Positions 16,282 to 24,866 of a stretch of DNA of 64,000 nt are shown piece after piece. The position numbers were made by a program, and so were the translations under genes. Positions within the stretch are counted from its first letter, which is position 1. Each line of letters starts with the position of its first letter. Origin of the DNA: an uncultured Chryseobacterium sp. (GTDB taxonomy: Bacteria; Bacteroidota; Bacteroidia; Flavobacteriales; Weeksellaceae); NCBI GenBank assembly GCA_913776245.1, contig CAJYLO010000002.1:1-64000 (forward strand), in the 5' to 3' direction. Under the pieces are notes generated by a model. It saw nothing but the letters and a program-made list of their open reading frames with translations. It had not been told where the DNA came from and did not search any database.

Positions 16282-17124
16282 ATGAATATGAGTAAAAATG
16301 ATGTAAGAATTGCACTTTTGGATATGAATAACAATCATCCGAATCAAGGAATGAGAAACATAAAAGAGCTGTCGAAGGCATTTCAGGAGCAGTCGGAATA
16401 CGAGGTTTCTGTGGCTGTTTTTGATGTCCGTTATAAAAATGAAATGCCTAATGTAGAGGATTTTGACATCTTTATCTCTTCCGGTGGTCCGGGAAATCCG
16501 CATCGTGAAGGTTATGAATGGGAACAGAAATTCGCTGATTTCCTGACACAGATCTGGGACCATAACAAAACTAACGAACAGAAAAAGTATTTGTTCTTGG
16601 TTTGCCATTCTTTCCAACTGGCCGTTATCCATTTCGGAATAGCAAACGTCTGCAGGAGAAAATCCTATTCTTTTGGCGTGATGCCGATTCATAAATCTGA
16701 GGAAGGCGACAGTGAGTTTCTTTTCCAGAATCTTCCGGATCCTTTTTATGCAGTAGATTCCAGAGCATATCAATGCATCGAACCCAATCAGGAAAAATTA
16801 GACGAATTGGGTATGAAAATAGTGGCTTTGGAAAAAATCCGCCCTACGGTTCGTTTGGAAAGAGCGATGATGGCGGTGAGATTTTCCGATGAAATTTTCG
16901 GCACACAGTTTCACCCGGAAGCTGATCCTGTCGGATTTCTTAAAAATCTGGAAGATGAAAAAAATAAGGAAGCGATGATTGAAACATTCGGGATGGAAAA
17001 ATACCTGGAAACCATTGACAGAATGAATGACGAAGATAAAATTATTCTCACACAGTCGCAGATTATCCCGAAATTTCTACAAGCCGCAGCCGGGCAAATT
17101 GTTAAAACCTTAGTCTTTAATTAG
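16282..17124 (+). CDS. Class I glutamine amidotransferase of the cluster
   Basis: A 280-residue protein with a class I GATase triad. The nucleophile elbow is FLVCHSFQLAV (Cys near residue 113), and the His-x-Glu pair is in GTQFHPEADP. It would release ammonia from glutamine for an amide-forming partner, most likely one of the clustered ligases. An oxyanion-like glycine stretch ISSGGPGNPH precedes. About 60 residues continue past the triad. The start is ATG 16282, four bases after the toxin stop. Confidence 0.85.
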   Translation: MNMSKNDVRIALLDMNNNHPNQGMRNIKELSKAFQEQSEYEVSVAVFDVRYKNEMPNVEDFDIFISSGGPGNPHREGYEWEQKFADFLTQIWDHNKTNEQKKYLFLVCHSFQLAVIHFGIANVCRRKSYSFGVMPIHKSEEGDSEFLFQNLPDPFYAVDSRAYQCIEPNQEKLDELGMKIVALEKIRPTVRLERAMMAVRFSDEIFGTQFHPEADPVGFLKNLEDEKNKEAMIETFGMEKYLETIDRMNDEDKIILTQSQIIPKFLQAAAGQIVKTLVFN

Positions 17125-17207
17125 AGTAAAATGTGAGAAGTTAGAAGTAAGATGTTTAATACTTCTTATTTCTTACTATCAACTTTTAACTTAGAAAAAA
17201 CACAACT

Positions 17208-18389
17208 ATGATTCCAAAATACAGAGCTCAGTTTAATGAGGAATTTTCTCCGGATAAGTATCAGAAAGCTCAGCAATTGATAACGGAAAAATGCGGTCAC
17301 GAAGCCGCGTTTCGACTTTCTGAAAGTCCGATTTTCCTTACTAATTATTTTTGGAAAAAGCTGGATGATGCCTCTCAATCTATTATTTCTCAAATCAAAG
17401 AAATGCCTGATGATGAGTTGAGAAAAGCGATTCCTGCCAACTGTAATGTCCCGAATGACACTAAAAAGCCACATTTTATGGCAATCGATTTTGGAATCTG
17501 CCAGGATGAGAACGGAAATGTGATTCCACAGTTGATAGAATTACAAGCTTTTCCGAGTTTGTTCGGATTTCAGAAGCTGTTTGAAGAAGTAATTGCTGAA
17601 GTTTATCCTTTTCTTAATGAGCTGAGAAATTCGCTTCCGAAAGATCAATATATCAAAAAGCTGAAGCAAGTTATCGTTGGAAATGAGAATCCTGAAAATG
17701 TCATTCTTTTGGAAATTTATCCTGAAAAACAAAAAACGGCGATCGATTTCGTTTTGACCGAGCAATATCTGGGTATCAAAACAGTCTGTCTGACTAAAGT
17801 TAAAAAAGATGGAAAAAAATTATTCTATGAAAATAATGGAAAATTAGTTCCAATTAATAGAATCTACAACCGTGTGATTTTTGATGAGCTGGATAAAATC
17901 GAAGGTCTGAAAACGGAATTTGACTTTCGGGAAAATGTTGATGTAGAATGGATCACACACCCGAACTGGTTTTTCAAAATCTCAAAATATATCCTTCCCA
18001 AACTGAAGCACGAATTTGTTCCGAAAAGTTATTTCTTACCAGACTTTCCTGAAACTGAACAGTTAGAAAATTTTGTTCTGAAACCACTTTTTTCATTTGC
18101 AGGAAGTGGTGTGAACCTGAATCCTACACAGGAAATCATCAATCAAATTGAAGATAAAGAAAATTATATCCTTCAAAGAAAAGTGACTTATGCACCACTT
18201 TTTGAAGACATCAATGGCGAATTTTCCAAAGCAGAAATCCGCTTACTTTTTGCGTGGAATCCGGAAGAATTTAATCCTGAACTAATGGTAAATCTTGTGA
18301 GAATGACCAAAGCTGCAATGGTGAATGTGGATTTTAATAAAAAAGATGCGATCTGGATTGGGAGTTCTATGGCATTTTTTGAGAAATAA
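17208..18389 (+). CDS. Divergent ATP-grasp-like protein of the cluster
   Basis: A 393-residue soluble protein I do not recognise with certainty. The C-terminal third looks like an ATP-grasp core: NFVLKPLFSFAGSGVNLNP gives a Lys and glycine loop, YILQRKVTYAPLFED a substrate strand, and SKAEIRLLFAWN an acidic strand. Earlier parts (PHFMAIDFGICQDENGNV, QLIELQAFPSLFGFQ) may bind substrate. It is last in the co-directional cluster, 83 bases after the amidotransferase. A ligase role is inferred. Confidence 0.68.
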   Translation: MIPKYRAQFNEEFSPDKYQKAQQLITEKCGHEAAFRLSESPIFLTNYFWKKLDDASQSIISQIKEMPDDELRKAIPANCNVPNDTKKPHFMAIDFGICQDENGNVIPQLIELQAFPSLFGFQKLFEEVIAEVYPFLNELRNSLPKDQYIKKLKQVIVGNENPENVILLEIYPEKQKTAIDFVLTEQYLGIKTVCLTKVKKDGKKLFYENNGKLVPINRIYNRVIFDELDKIEGLKTEFDFRENVDVEWITHPNWFFKISKYILPKLKHEFVPKSYFLPDFPETEQLENFVLKPLFSFAGSGVNLNPTQEIINQIEDKENYILQRKVTYAPLFEDINGEFSKAEIRLLFAWNPEEFNPELMVNLVRMTKAAMVNVDFNKKDAIWIGSSMAFFEK

Positions 18390-18396
18390 TATTATG

Positions 18397-18426
18397 TATC
18401 TTTGATACTATCAAATGATACTATCA
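18397..18426 (+). promoter_or_regulatory. fic promoter with two tandem palindromic operators
   Basis: TATCTTTG (18397-18404) matches the -7 consensus. It overlaps the perfect palindrome TTTGATACTATCAAA (18401-18415), which is followed by TGATACTATCA (18416-18426), with centres 13 bases apart. A repressor bound here would cover the transcription start. A TTG at 18379-18381 may be the -33 element, though the spacing is short. Confidence 0.62.
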
Positions 18427-18431
18427 AAAAT

Positions 18432-19385
18432 ATGAAGCCACCCTACGAGATCACGTCAGAAATATTAAAACATATTGCATCAATTTCAGAAAAAATTGGA
18501 ATCGTGAACGCCAAATTTTTGACTAGAACCGATCCTAAACTTCGAAAGCAAAATCAGATCAAAACCATTCATTCTTCTTTAAGTATAGAAGGAAACACAC
18601 TTTCTGAAGACCAAATAACGGCTATTTTAGAAAACAAACGTGTCGTAGGGCCTCAGAAAGATATCATTGAAGTTCTGAACGCTTTGACTATTTACAAAAA
18701 TCTGACTCAACTAAAATTTGACAAAGAAAAAGATTTCTTGAAAGCACATCAATCCTTGATGAAAAATCTCATAGAAAATCCTGGAAAATATAGAACGAAA
18801 AGTGTTGGAATAGTAAAAGGGTCTAAAGTTGAACATATTGCACCACCAGCGGAAAACCTTTCTTTTTTAATGAAAGACCTTTTTGCATATTTGAAGGATA
18901 GATCAGAATTAACATTAATAAAAAGTTGTGTATTTCATTACGAAATGGAATTCATCCATCCCTTTTTGGACGGAAATGGTAGAATGGGAAGACTTTGGCA
19001 GACTTTGATTTTGATGAATGAGTATCCAATTTTTGAATTCATACCTTTTGAAACTTTGATTTCAAAAAATCAGGAAGAATATTATAACGCCTTATCAGCT
19101 TCTGACAAAGAGGGAAAATCGACCAAGTTCATAGAATATATGTTGCAAATCATCGATAGATCGCTTTCGGAACTATTAGAAAACTCGACAAAAAAACTTT
19201 CTGAAAGTGATAGGATTTTTATTTTTATAGAAAATATTAATCAGGAATTTACAAGAAAAGACTATATTGATTATTTCAAAAATATTTCTTCTGCAACGGC
19301 GAGCAGGGATTTGAAATCAGCTGTTAATAATAAAATTATCACAAAAACAGGTGACAAAAAACTGACCGTTTACAATAAAAAATGA
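18432..19385 (+). CDS. Fic-family AMP-transferase with N-terminal inhibitory motif
   Basis: A 317-residue Fic protein expected to transfer AMP from ATP to a target protein. The catalytic loop HPFLDGNGRMGR is complete. The motif SSLSIEGN near the N-terminus matches the autoinhibitory (S/T)xxxE(G/N) helix of class II Fic proteins, so no separate antitoxin is required. The last about 70 residues (FTRKDYIDYF, SATASRDLKSAV) look like a winged helix and may bind the twin palindromes upstream. Start is ATG 18432; the ORF-track start at 18402 is TTG and lies inside the promoter. Confidence 0.9.
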   Translation: MKPPYEITSEILKHIASISEKIGIVNAKFLTRTDPKLRKQNQIKTIHSSLSIEGNTLSEDQITAILENKRVVGPQKDIIEVLNALTIYKNLTQLKFDKEKDFLKAHQSLMKNLIENPGKYRTKSVGIVKGSKVEHIAPPAENLSFLMKDLFAYLKDRSELTLIKSCVFHYEMEFIHPFLDGNGRMGRLWQTLILMNEYPIFEFIPFETLISKNQEEYYNALSASDKEGKSTKFIEYMLQIIDRSLSELLENSTKKLSESDRIFIFIENINQEFTRKDYIDYFKNISSATASRDLKSAVNNKIITKTGDKKLTVYNKK

Positions 19386-19457
19386 GTATTTTATCATTCA
19401 TATTCAACTAAAAACTAAAATCTCTGGCGTATTTTTTGAACGAAATCGTAAAAAACT

Positions 19458-20141
19458 ATGGTCGATTTCAAACAAATTTTATTAGGCTCTGAAGAATGGA
19501 GTTTCCTCCTGGAAACATTTCTCCGAACGGGAATAATGTTTTTTGTCATTATTTTCGGATTGAGACTCCTTGGAAAACGCGGCGTCAAGCAATTATCTGT
19601 TTTTGAGCTTGTTGTCATTATCGGCTTAGGATCTGCTGCGGGCGATCCGATGTTTTACAAGGATGTTGGAATTATGCCTGCAATTGTAGTCTTTACAATG
19701 ATCATCAGCCTTTATTCTATCATAACTTACTTCATTGGAAAAAGCAAAAATTTCGAAAAGCTGGTAGAAGGAAAACCAATTTGCCTGATTAAAAACGGCA
19801 TTTTTTGTATTGATGATTTCAAAAAAGAGGCGCTTGGCGAAGACGAATTTTTTGCAGAGCTCAGACTAAAAGGAGTTTCTCAGCTTGGGCAGGTAGAGAG
19901 TGCAATTGAAGAAATTTCCGGCGAGATCAGTGTTTTCTACTTCGATGATAACAATACGAAGTTTGGATTGCCAATAATGCCGGACTCTCTGGACCAAGCC
20001 ATAAAAACCATCCTTAGCCATTCGTATTACTCGTGTACATTTTGTGGTTATACGGAAGAATTAGAACAAGGAAAACACCTCTGCAAGATCTGCGGAAAAG
20101 ATGAATGGGTAAAGTCATCCAGCAAAAAAAGAATTTCTTAA
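19458..20141 (+). CDS. DUF421 (YetF-like) membrane protein with C-terminal zinc ribbon
   Basis: A 227-residue protein. Three N-terminal membrane helices surround the DUF421 motif GKRGVKQLSVFELVV and GLGSAAGDP; the soluble domain contains EFFAELRLKGVSQLGQVESA. The last about 40 residues hold CTFCGY and CKICGK, a two-CxxC zinc ribbon not expected in standard DUF421 proteins. Function is unknown. Its stop overlaps the stop of the convergent HAD gene. Confidence 0.82.
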   Translation: MVDFKQILLGSEEWSFLLETFLRTGIMFFVIIFGLRLLGKRGVKQLSVFELVVIIGLGSAAGDPMFYKDVGIMPAIVVFTMIISLYSIITYFIGKSKNFEKLVEGKPICLIKNGIFCIDDFKKEALGEDEFFAELRLKGVSQLGQVESAIEEISGEISVFYFDDNNTKFGLPIMPDSLDQAIKTILSHSYYSCTFCGYTEELEQGKHLCKICGKDEWVKSSSKKRIS

Positions 20142-20791
20142 ATCATTTCTAACTCTTCAATTTTAAGCTCATCAAAATGATGAATCACCAGGTCTGCATT
20201 GTCATAATTCTGGTTTTTGCTATTCTGACTTTTATAGCCGATACAGAAAATTCCCGCAGCGTTTGCAGCCTGGATTCCGTTTGTGCTGTCTTCAATCACT
20301 ATACAATTTGATCTTCTGTTTCCTGAAAGTCTTTGTGCTTCAATAAAAATAGCGGGATTAGGTTTGGATTCCGGGAAGTCTTCACCACTGACCAAATGAG
20401 AAAAAAAAGGAAACAAATTGAAACGTTTGAAAACTCTGTCAATGGTAGATTTTGCGGCAGACGATGCCAATATTAACTGAAAGCCTGATGAATAGAGATT
20501 TGTAATCAAATTTTCAACACCATCTAATAATTTAAGAGCAGGATCTTTATCAAACAAACTGTAAAATAGGGTTCTTTTTCTTGCGATTAAATCTTCTACA
20601 TTAGAATCAATTCCGAAAATATCTTTAATCATTTGGTAAACATTTCGGGTCGATTTGCCGGTAAATCTTGAGAATAATCCTGCGTCTACCTCGATGTTCA
20701 ATTCTTTAAAATGCTGATAATAAGCCTTTTTATGAAGCGGTTCCGTATCTACAATCACGCCGTCCATATCAAAAATAACCGTATTTTTCAT
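20138..20791 (-). CDS. HAD-superfamily phosphatase / beta-phosphoglucomutase-like
   Basis: A 217-residue HAD hydrolase with all four motifs: FDMDGVIVDTE, ILASSAA, the Lys of SKPNPAIF, and VIEDSTNGIQAA. The cap position after motif I and the DTE-type first motif favour the beta-PGM/phosphatase group; the substrate is unknown. Start is ATG at 20791 (MKNTVIF); the ORF track uses a TTG two codons earlier. A well-spaced promoter precedes it. Confidence 0.86.
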   Translation of the reverse strand: MKNTVIFDMDGVIVDTEPLHKKAYYQHFKELNIEVDAGLFSRFTGKSTRNVYQMIKDIFGIDSNVEDLIARKRTLFYSLFDKDPALKLLDGVENLITNLYSSGFQLILASSAAKSTIDRVFKRFNLFPFFSHLVSGEDFPESKPNPAIFIEAQRLSGNRRSNCIVIEDSTNGIQAANAAGIFCIGYKSQNSKNQNYDNADLVIHHFDELKIEELEMI

Positions 20792-20823
20792 TCGCAAATT
20801 TTGCCTAGTTCATTAATTCGGTG

Positions 20824-20852
20824 CAAAAGTAGGGATTATGATTTTAACGCAA
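20824..20852 (-). promoter_or_regulatory. Promoter of the HAD phosphatase gene
   Basis: On the minus strand, TTG (20850-20852) is separated by 18 bases from TACTTTTG (20824-20831), fitting TTG-N(17-23)-TAnnTTTG. The start codon is about 33 bases downstream. The -33 element falls in a dispersed CGCAAAG repeat. Confidence 0.55.
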
Positions 20853-20918
20853 AGGCCGCAAAGATTTTTATAATTATTGATAATATTTATGATTCGTAAA
20901 GGTGCTTCGCTCATCAAA
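20847..20918. repeat. Dispersed ACGCAAAG...CGCAAAG repeat, divergent copy
   Basis: This copy contains GCAAAGGCCGCAAAGA, then a TTATTGATAATATTT-like middle and GGTGCTTCGCTCATC, paralleling the better copies at 45241-45316 and 47350-47422. Confidence 0.5.
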
Positions 20919-20946
20919 GAAATAAAAAATTATTTGTCCAGAAATA

Positions 20947-21966
20947 TTACTTAAAATTCAATTTGATAATTCTGTTTTTTCCAGCTAATATTAAAGTATC
21001 GTGATTCAGCCATTCGCAGGCATAAAGATTTTTTTCGTCAGAGATTTTTGTCCAGGTTTTTCCGTAATCTGATGAGAAACTGATGTGCTGATCTCCAACA
21101 GCAACGATCTCCCTACCTTTCGTTTTTGGCCGGAATTTCACGCAAGTCATATAACCTGCATTTTGCCCGCTGGCCTGGATTTGCCAGGTTTGTCCGCCAT
21201 CATTTGTTGTTGCAATATTGTTGATGTTATCAGCTTGTTTGGTGTAATCTCCGCCGACTGCTATTCCAAAATTTTTATCATAAAAGTCAATGGAATAAAT
21301 CCCTTCTGAAGGTGTGCCCTGAACAAATGGCGTTTCGAAAACCTGCCAGTTATATGGATTTTTCCAGTTGAATTTAAAAATTCTTGCTTTTGTTCCTCCG
21401 GTTGCAATCCATACATTCTTTCTATACATAGCAATGTTAGAATTACTTGCCGCAAAATGTGCTTCACCTTTAAAATATGTTGGCAGATTACTTTGTTTTT
21501 CTGCAAAATTTTTCTTTTTTGATGTTATTACTACTAAGGGTTTACCATTTGGGAAAGGGTCACTAATAGCAATTCCATCATTGTTATTTAAAACTTTAAA
21601 TGAATCAAAAAAAACAGTAGAATCGGTATATTTTGCAAGTTGAGAAATTTTTAAATTTTCTGCGGATATTACATAAAATTGAGCTGGTGAACCTACATTT
21701 GCGGTTTCAAAAAAGTTTTCTTTGAATTTTGCAATCACACGAAATTCTTGGTTTTTATCGTTTAGGATAACTTGATTTCCGACTTTTGGTTCGTTTATTT
21801 TTACATACCCAAACTTGGACATTGATCCGGCATACCAGACTTTTCCATCCCAGAGTTGAATAGCTCGAATGCTGATTTTATCAGTCAATAACGTATCAAT
21901 TGTGAATTTCTGAGATAATAGAAATGATGATAGGATTAATAGTGAAAATAGTATCAGTTTTTTCAT
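20947..21966 (-). CDS. Secreted BNR/Ycf48-like beta-propeller protein
   Basis: A 339-residue exported protein (signal MKKLILFSLLILSSFLLS). Asp-box-like repeats are visible, notably TTNDGGQTWQ and SSDYGKTWTKI, together with GIAISDPFPNG and GIAVGGDYTK. This fits the photosystem-II-stability-factor/oxidoreductase-type propellers common in Bacteroidota. No catalytic residues were identified, and function is unknown. It is flanked on the left by the convergent-side repeat region and on the right by repeat copy 2. Confidence 0.8.
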   Translation of the reverse strand: MKKLILFSLLILSSFLLSQKFTIDTLLTDKISIRAIQLWDGKVWYAGSMSKFGYVKINEPKVGNQVILNDKNQEFRVIAKFKENFFETANVGSPAQFYVISAENLKISQLAKYTDSTVFFDSFKVLNNNDGIAISDPFPNGKPLVVITSKKKNFAEKQSNLPTYFKGEAHFAASNSNIAMYRKNVWIATGGTKARIFKFNWKNPYNWQVFETPFVQGTPSEGIYSIDFYDKNFGIAVGGDYTKQADNINNIATTNDGGQTWQIQASGQNAGYMTCVKFRPKTKGREIVAVGDQHISFSSDYGKTWTKISDEKNLYACEWLNHDTLILAGKNRIIKLNFK

Positions 21967-22040
21967 TTTATAAAAATAATGAAAGTTAGGTAATGTTGAT
22001 TATTATTGGGAAATTTTCCTTTTAGAAACAAAAACCAATA

Positions 22041-22121
22041 GCCCCGATTGCAATGGAAATCCTTTTTTGCGAGAGGCTATGCCGAGCAAAAAAGATTGTA
22101 ATGGAAAGCGGGATTAAGCTC
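22041..22121. repeat. Dispersed GCAGCCCGAC-type repeat, divergent copy 2
   Basis: GGAAATCCTTTTTTGC and GCAAAAAAGATTG-like blocks are conserved, and the right end GCGGGATTAAGCT matches other copies, but the outer ends have drifted. Confidence 0.6.
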
Positions 22122-22128
22122 CAAAAAA

Positions 22129-22154
22129 AAATTCCGCAAAAGTATGCGGAATTT
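22129..22154 (-). terminator. Intrinsic terminator of the APC permease gene
   Basis: On the minus strand AAATTCCGCA and TGCGGAATTT form a perfect 10-bp stem with a 6-base loop, followed by a T run (the A run at 22123-22131). Confidence 0.88.
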
Positions 22155-22159
22155 ATATT

Positions 22160-23701
22160 TTAATGTTTGTTGTCGATATCGATATCAACATCTTCCAAAG
22201 GTTCCTGTTCTGCCTTAAACGTTTCTCCAAATCCTCCGTTCTGAAGTTTTGAATTTCTTTTGCTATATAAGAAGTAAATAAAGAAACCTATCACAAGCCA
22301 TCCCAAAGAGTACATTTGTGCTTCTTTGCTCAGGTTGATGATCAAATAGATGTTAATCGCAATTCCTAAAACGGCAATGACCGGCAATGCAGGAACTTTG
22401 AAATTCCTTTGAAGATTCGGTTCTTTAACTCGAAGAACCCAAACCGCCACACAAACCATTGTGAAAGCGAACAATGTCCCGAAGCTGGTCATATGCGCCA
22501 AATCATTGATTGGTGTAAATGAAGCAATGACCGAAATCACACCTCCTAAAATAATCAGGTTTTTGGAAGGAACACTTGTAACCGGATTTACTTTTGAGAA
22601 GGTTTTCGGAATCAACCCGTCTTTTGACATTCCCAGGAAAATTCTGGATTGTCCCATAATCATTACCATAAGTACGGAAATCAAACCAACTGTTGCAGCA
22701 ATCGTAATGATATAACCAGCCCAAGCCTGCCCGGCAATATCGAAGGCGTAAGCCACTGGCGCTTTAATTGCATCCGGATATTTTCCTAGTGGATTGAAGT
22801 CTGTATAATGCATCATTCCTGTCAGAACCAATGACACCAAAATGTATAATAATGTACAGATTACCAAAGATGCAATGATTGCAAACGGTACATCTTTTTT
22901 AGGGTCAATCGCTTCCCCCGCCTGTGTGGAAACGGCATCAAATCCTACATAGGCAAAGAAAATCGCAGATGCTCCGGCAACAACGCCCGCATATCCATAA
23001 GCGGAATGGGAAACACCGTTTTCTGTAATGGTAGTTGCCGCAGGAATAAATGGTGACCAGTTTTCCGGATTGATGAAGAATACACCCGCAATAATAACGA
23101 AAATGATAGCAGAAACTTTCAGCATTACAATGAGGTTATTGGCTTTTGCAGCGCCTTTCGTTCCTCTCAGCAGAATCCCGATTACCACCCATACAATTAA
23201 AAATGCAGGTAGGTTCATGGAAAATCCGGAATTACCTGCAGCAAGATATGTTTGTGGGTCTGTTGTAAGCCAAGCCGGCATATGCAGCCCGAACATCTTC
23301 AGTAATTTTCCGAAATACCCGGACCAGGAAACTGCAACCGTCATAGAACCCATTGCGTATTCCAGAATCAATCCCCAGCCTATAATCCAAGCAAAGATCT
23401 CTCCTACTGTTCCGTAAGCGTATGCATAGGCCGAACCTTCAACCGGAAGAATCGATGCAAATTCCGCATAACACAATGCTGCAAAAACACAGGCAATCCC
23501 TGCAATCACGAAGGAAAGTGCCAGAGCCGGGCCTGCATTATAATATGCACCTGTCCCTGTTAAAACAAAAATACCACCTCCAATGATGGCACCAATCCCG
23601 ATAGCTGTTAAACTCCATTTTCCCAATACACGCTTAAGCTGACTTTTTTTGATGTCCGCTTCGTAAGCTTCCATTGGCTTTTTAATCCAGATATTTGACA
23701 T
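22160..23701 (-). CDS. APC-family amino acid permease
   Basis: A 513-residue, about 12-helix inner-membrane transporter. The first helix has the substrate-binding bend GIGAIIGGGIFVLTG, and YAEFASILPVEGSAYAYAY and FFAYVGFDAVSTQAGEA are typical of the cationic amino acid transporter-like branch. It would import amino acids by proton coupling; the exact substrate is unknown. The C-terminal tail is acidic (EPLEDVDIDIDNKH). It is a single-gene unit with its own strong terminator. Confidence 0.9.
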   Translation of the reverse strand: MSNIWIKKPMEAYEADIKKSQLKRVLGKWSLTAIGIGAIIGGGIFVLTGTGAYYNAGPALALSFVIAGIACVFAALCYAEFASILPVEGSAYAYAYGTVGEIFAWIIGWGLILEYAMGSMTVAVSWSGYFGKLLKMFGLHMPAWLTTDPQTYLAAGNSGFSMNLPAFLIVWVVIGILLRGTKGAAKANNLIVMLKVSAIIFVIIAGVFFINPENWSPFIPAATTITENGVSHSAYGYAGVVAGASAIFFAYVGFDAVSTQAGEAIDPKKDVPFAIIASLVICTLLYILVSLVLTGMMHYTDFNPLGKYPDAIKAPVAYAFDIAGQAWAGYIITIAATVGLISVLMVMIMGQSRIFLGMSKDGLIPKTFSKVNPVTSVPSKNLIILGGVISVIASFTPINDLAHMTSFGTLFAFTMVCVAVWVLRVKEPNLQRNFKVPALPVIAVLGIAINIYLIINLSKEAQMYSLGWLVIGFFIYFLYSKRNSKLQNGGFGETFKAEQEPLEDVDIDIDNKH

Positions 23702-23867
23702 AGTTTGTAATTTTTTACCCGACAGAACCGAGTGACTTTTCTATTATTTATATATTTTGAATTACGAAAATATTAAAAAATTGCTTTCATTAACTTTTTT
23801 TAACTATTTAATTTCACTTTTCGATAATAATTCCTAATAACAGAACTAATTTTCAACGTTTAAAGAT

Positions 23868-23875
23868 TATCTTTG
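23868..23875 (+). promoter_or_regulatory. -7 box directly before pnuC
   Basis: TATCTTTG ends five bases before the ATG at 23881. Transcription would start at or next to the start codon, so the mRNA may be nearly leaderless. No -33 TTG at normal spacing was seen. Confidence 0.4.
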
Positions 23876-23880
23876 ATGAT

Positions 23881-24543
23881 ATGAACTTCTTCGAATCACT
23901 TACGGCGCAGTACAGCTCCTATGAAATCTATCTTATTGTATTAGAATCCGTTGCTGTCATCTTCGGGTTGTTAAGTGTTTACTTTTCTATCAAAAAAAAT
24001 ATCTGGGTCTATCCCACCGGCATAGTTTCCACAGTCTTATTTATCTATATAATGCTGGTTTTTGGATTACTGGGTGATATGCTCATCAATGTCTATTATA
24101 CGGTGATGAGCATTTATGGCTGGATTCTTTGGTCCAGGCATTCTGAAGATCACATTCATGTAGAGGTAAAAAAAGCAAGTGTAAAGGATTGGAAAGTTGG
24201 AGGAATGCTGTTTTTCGCCAGTTTGATTTTTGTCGGATTGGTTTATTATTACAAGCCTTTTATTGACAATCATTTCTCTATGAATGGCGTCAGGCTGGGC
24301 CTTTATCATCTGGATTGGGCAAATTACACAGACATCATTACCACTTCTATGTTTCTGGTCGGGATGTATTTTATGGCAAAACGTAATATCGAAAACTGGT
24401 TGTTCTGGATTGCCGCAGACCTGGTCTGCGTTCCGATGATGCAATACAAAGGTCTTTCTCTGACTGCTTTGCAATACCTGGTTTTTACCGTTATGGCAGT
24501 TATCGGCTACTTTGAGTGGAAGAAAAACTTAGTTAAGTCCTGA
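23881..24543 (+). CDS. pnuC: Nicotinamide riboside transporter PnuC
   Basis: A 220-residue, seven-helix PnuC protein that lets nicotinamide riboside enter the cell for NAD synthesis. Characteristic segments are NIWVYPTGIVSTVLFIYIM, YYTVMSIYGWILW and the later NWLFWIAADLVCVPMM. Length is normal. No nadR-type kinase lies next to it. Its last 15 bases overlap the convergent hypothetical gene. Confidence 0.92.
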   Translation: MNFFESLTAQYSSYEIYLIVLESVAVIFGLLSVYFSIKKNIWVYPTGIVSTVLFIYIMLVFGLLGDMLINVYYTVMSIYGWILWSRHSEDHIHVEVKKASVKDWKVGGMLFFASLIFVGLVYYYKPFIDNHFSMNGVRLGLYHLDWANYTDIITTSMFLVGMYFMAKRNIENWLFWIAADLVCVPMMQYKGLSLTALQYLVFTVMAVIGYFEWKKNLVKS

Positions 24544-24765
24544 CAACTTTTCAGCATATTCCTTGGCAAAAAGTGTTTTGTCTTCCTGGAGTTTTTCAAT
24601 AGTTGAAGGCAGGATGTAATGAAAAAGGTATTGGTTTTCATCATTCAGAAAAACGATTTCCTTTTCCTCGCCATCGATCATTGATGCAAAAACATCCCAC
24701 ATCGATTGGTCTTTCAGCTTCAGTAATTCAAAAAAATCGTTGGCTTTTATTGTAATATTTTTCAT
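24529..24765 (-). CDS. Hypothetical 78-residue protein
   Basis: A small acidic soluble protein (MKNITIKANDFFELLKLKD) not recognised. It has no signal peptide and no membrane segment. It overlaps the pnuC 3' end tail to tail and precedes the DUF4268 gene on the same strand. Reading as a real gene rests on balanced composition and an ATG start. Confidence 0.55.
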   Translation of the reverse strand: MKNITIKANDFFELLKLKDQSMWDVFASMIDGEEKEIVFLNDENQYLFHYILPSTIEKLQEDKTLFAKEYAEKLSGLN

Positions 24766-24866
24766 TCTTTTAATGTTTTATTGAATGTTAAAAAGGATAA
24801 GTAAAATGTTTTTATGGCTGAAATTTGTTTTTATATTTACTTCTCACATCTTACTTCTCATTTCTG

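Noticed and set aside
16246-16773. 175-residue minus-strand ORF
   Set aside because: Antisense of the toxin end and the glutamine amidotransferase, which has clear catalytic motifs.
23702-23880. Riboswitch before pnuC
   Set aside because: The -7 box is five bases before the ATG, leaving no room for a leader RNA, and no conserved fold was seen.
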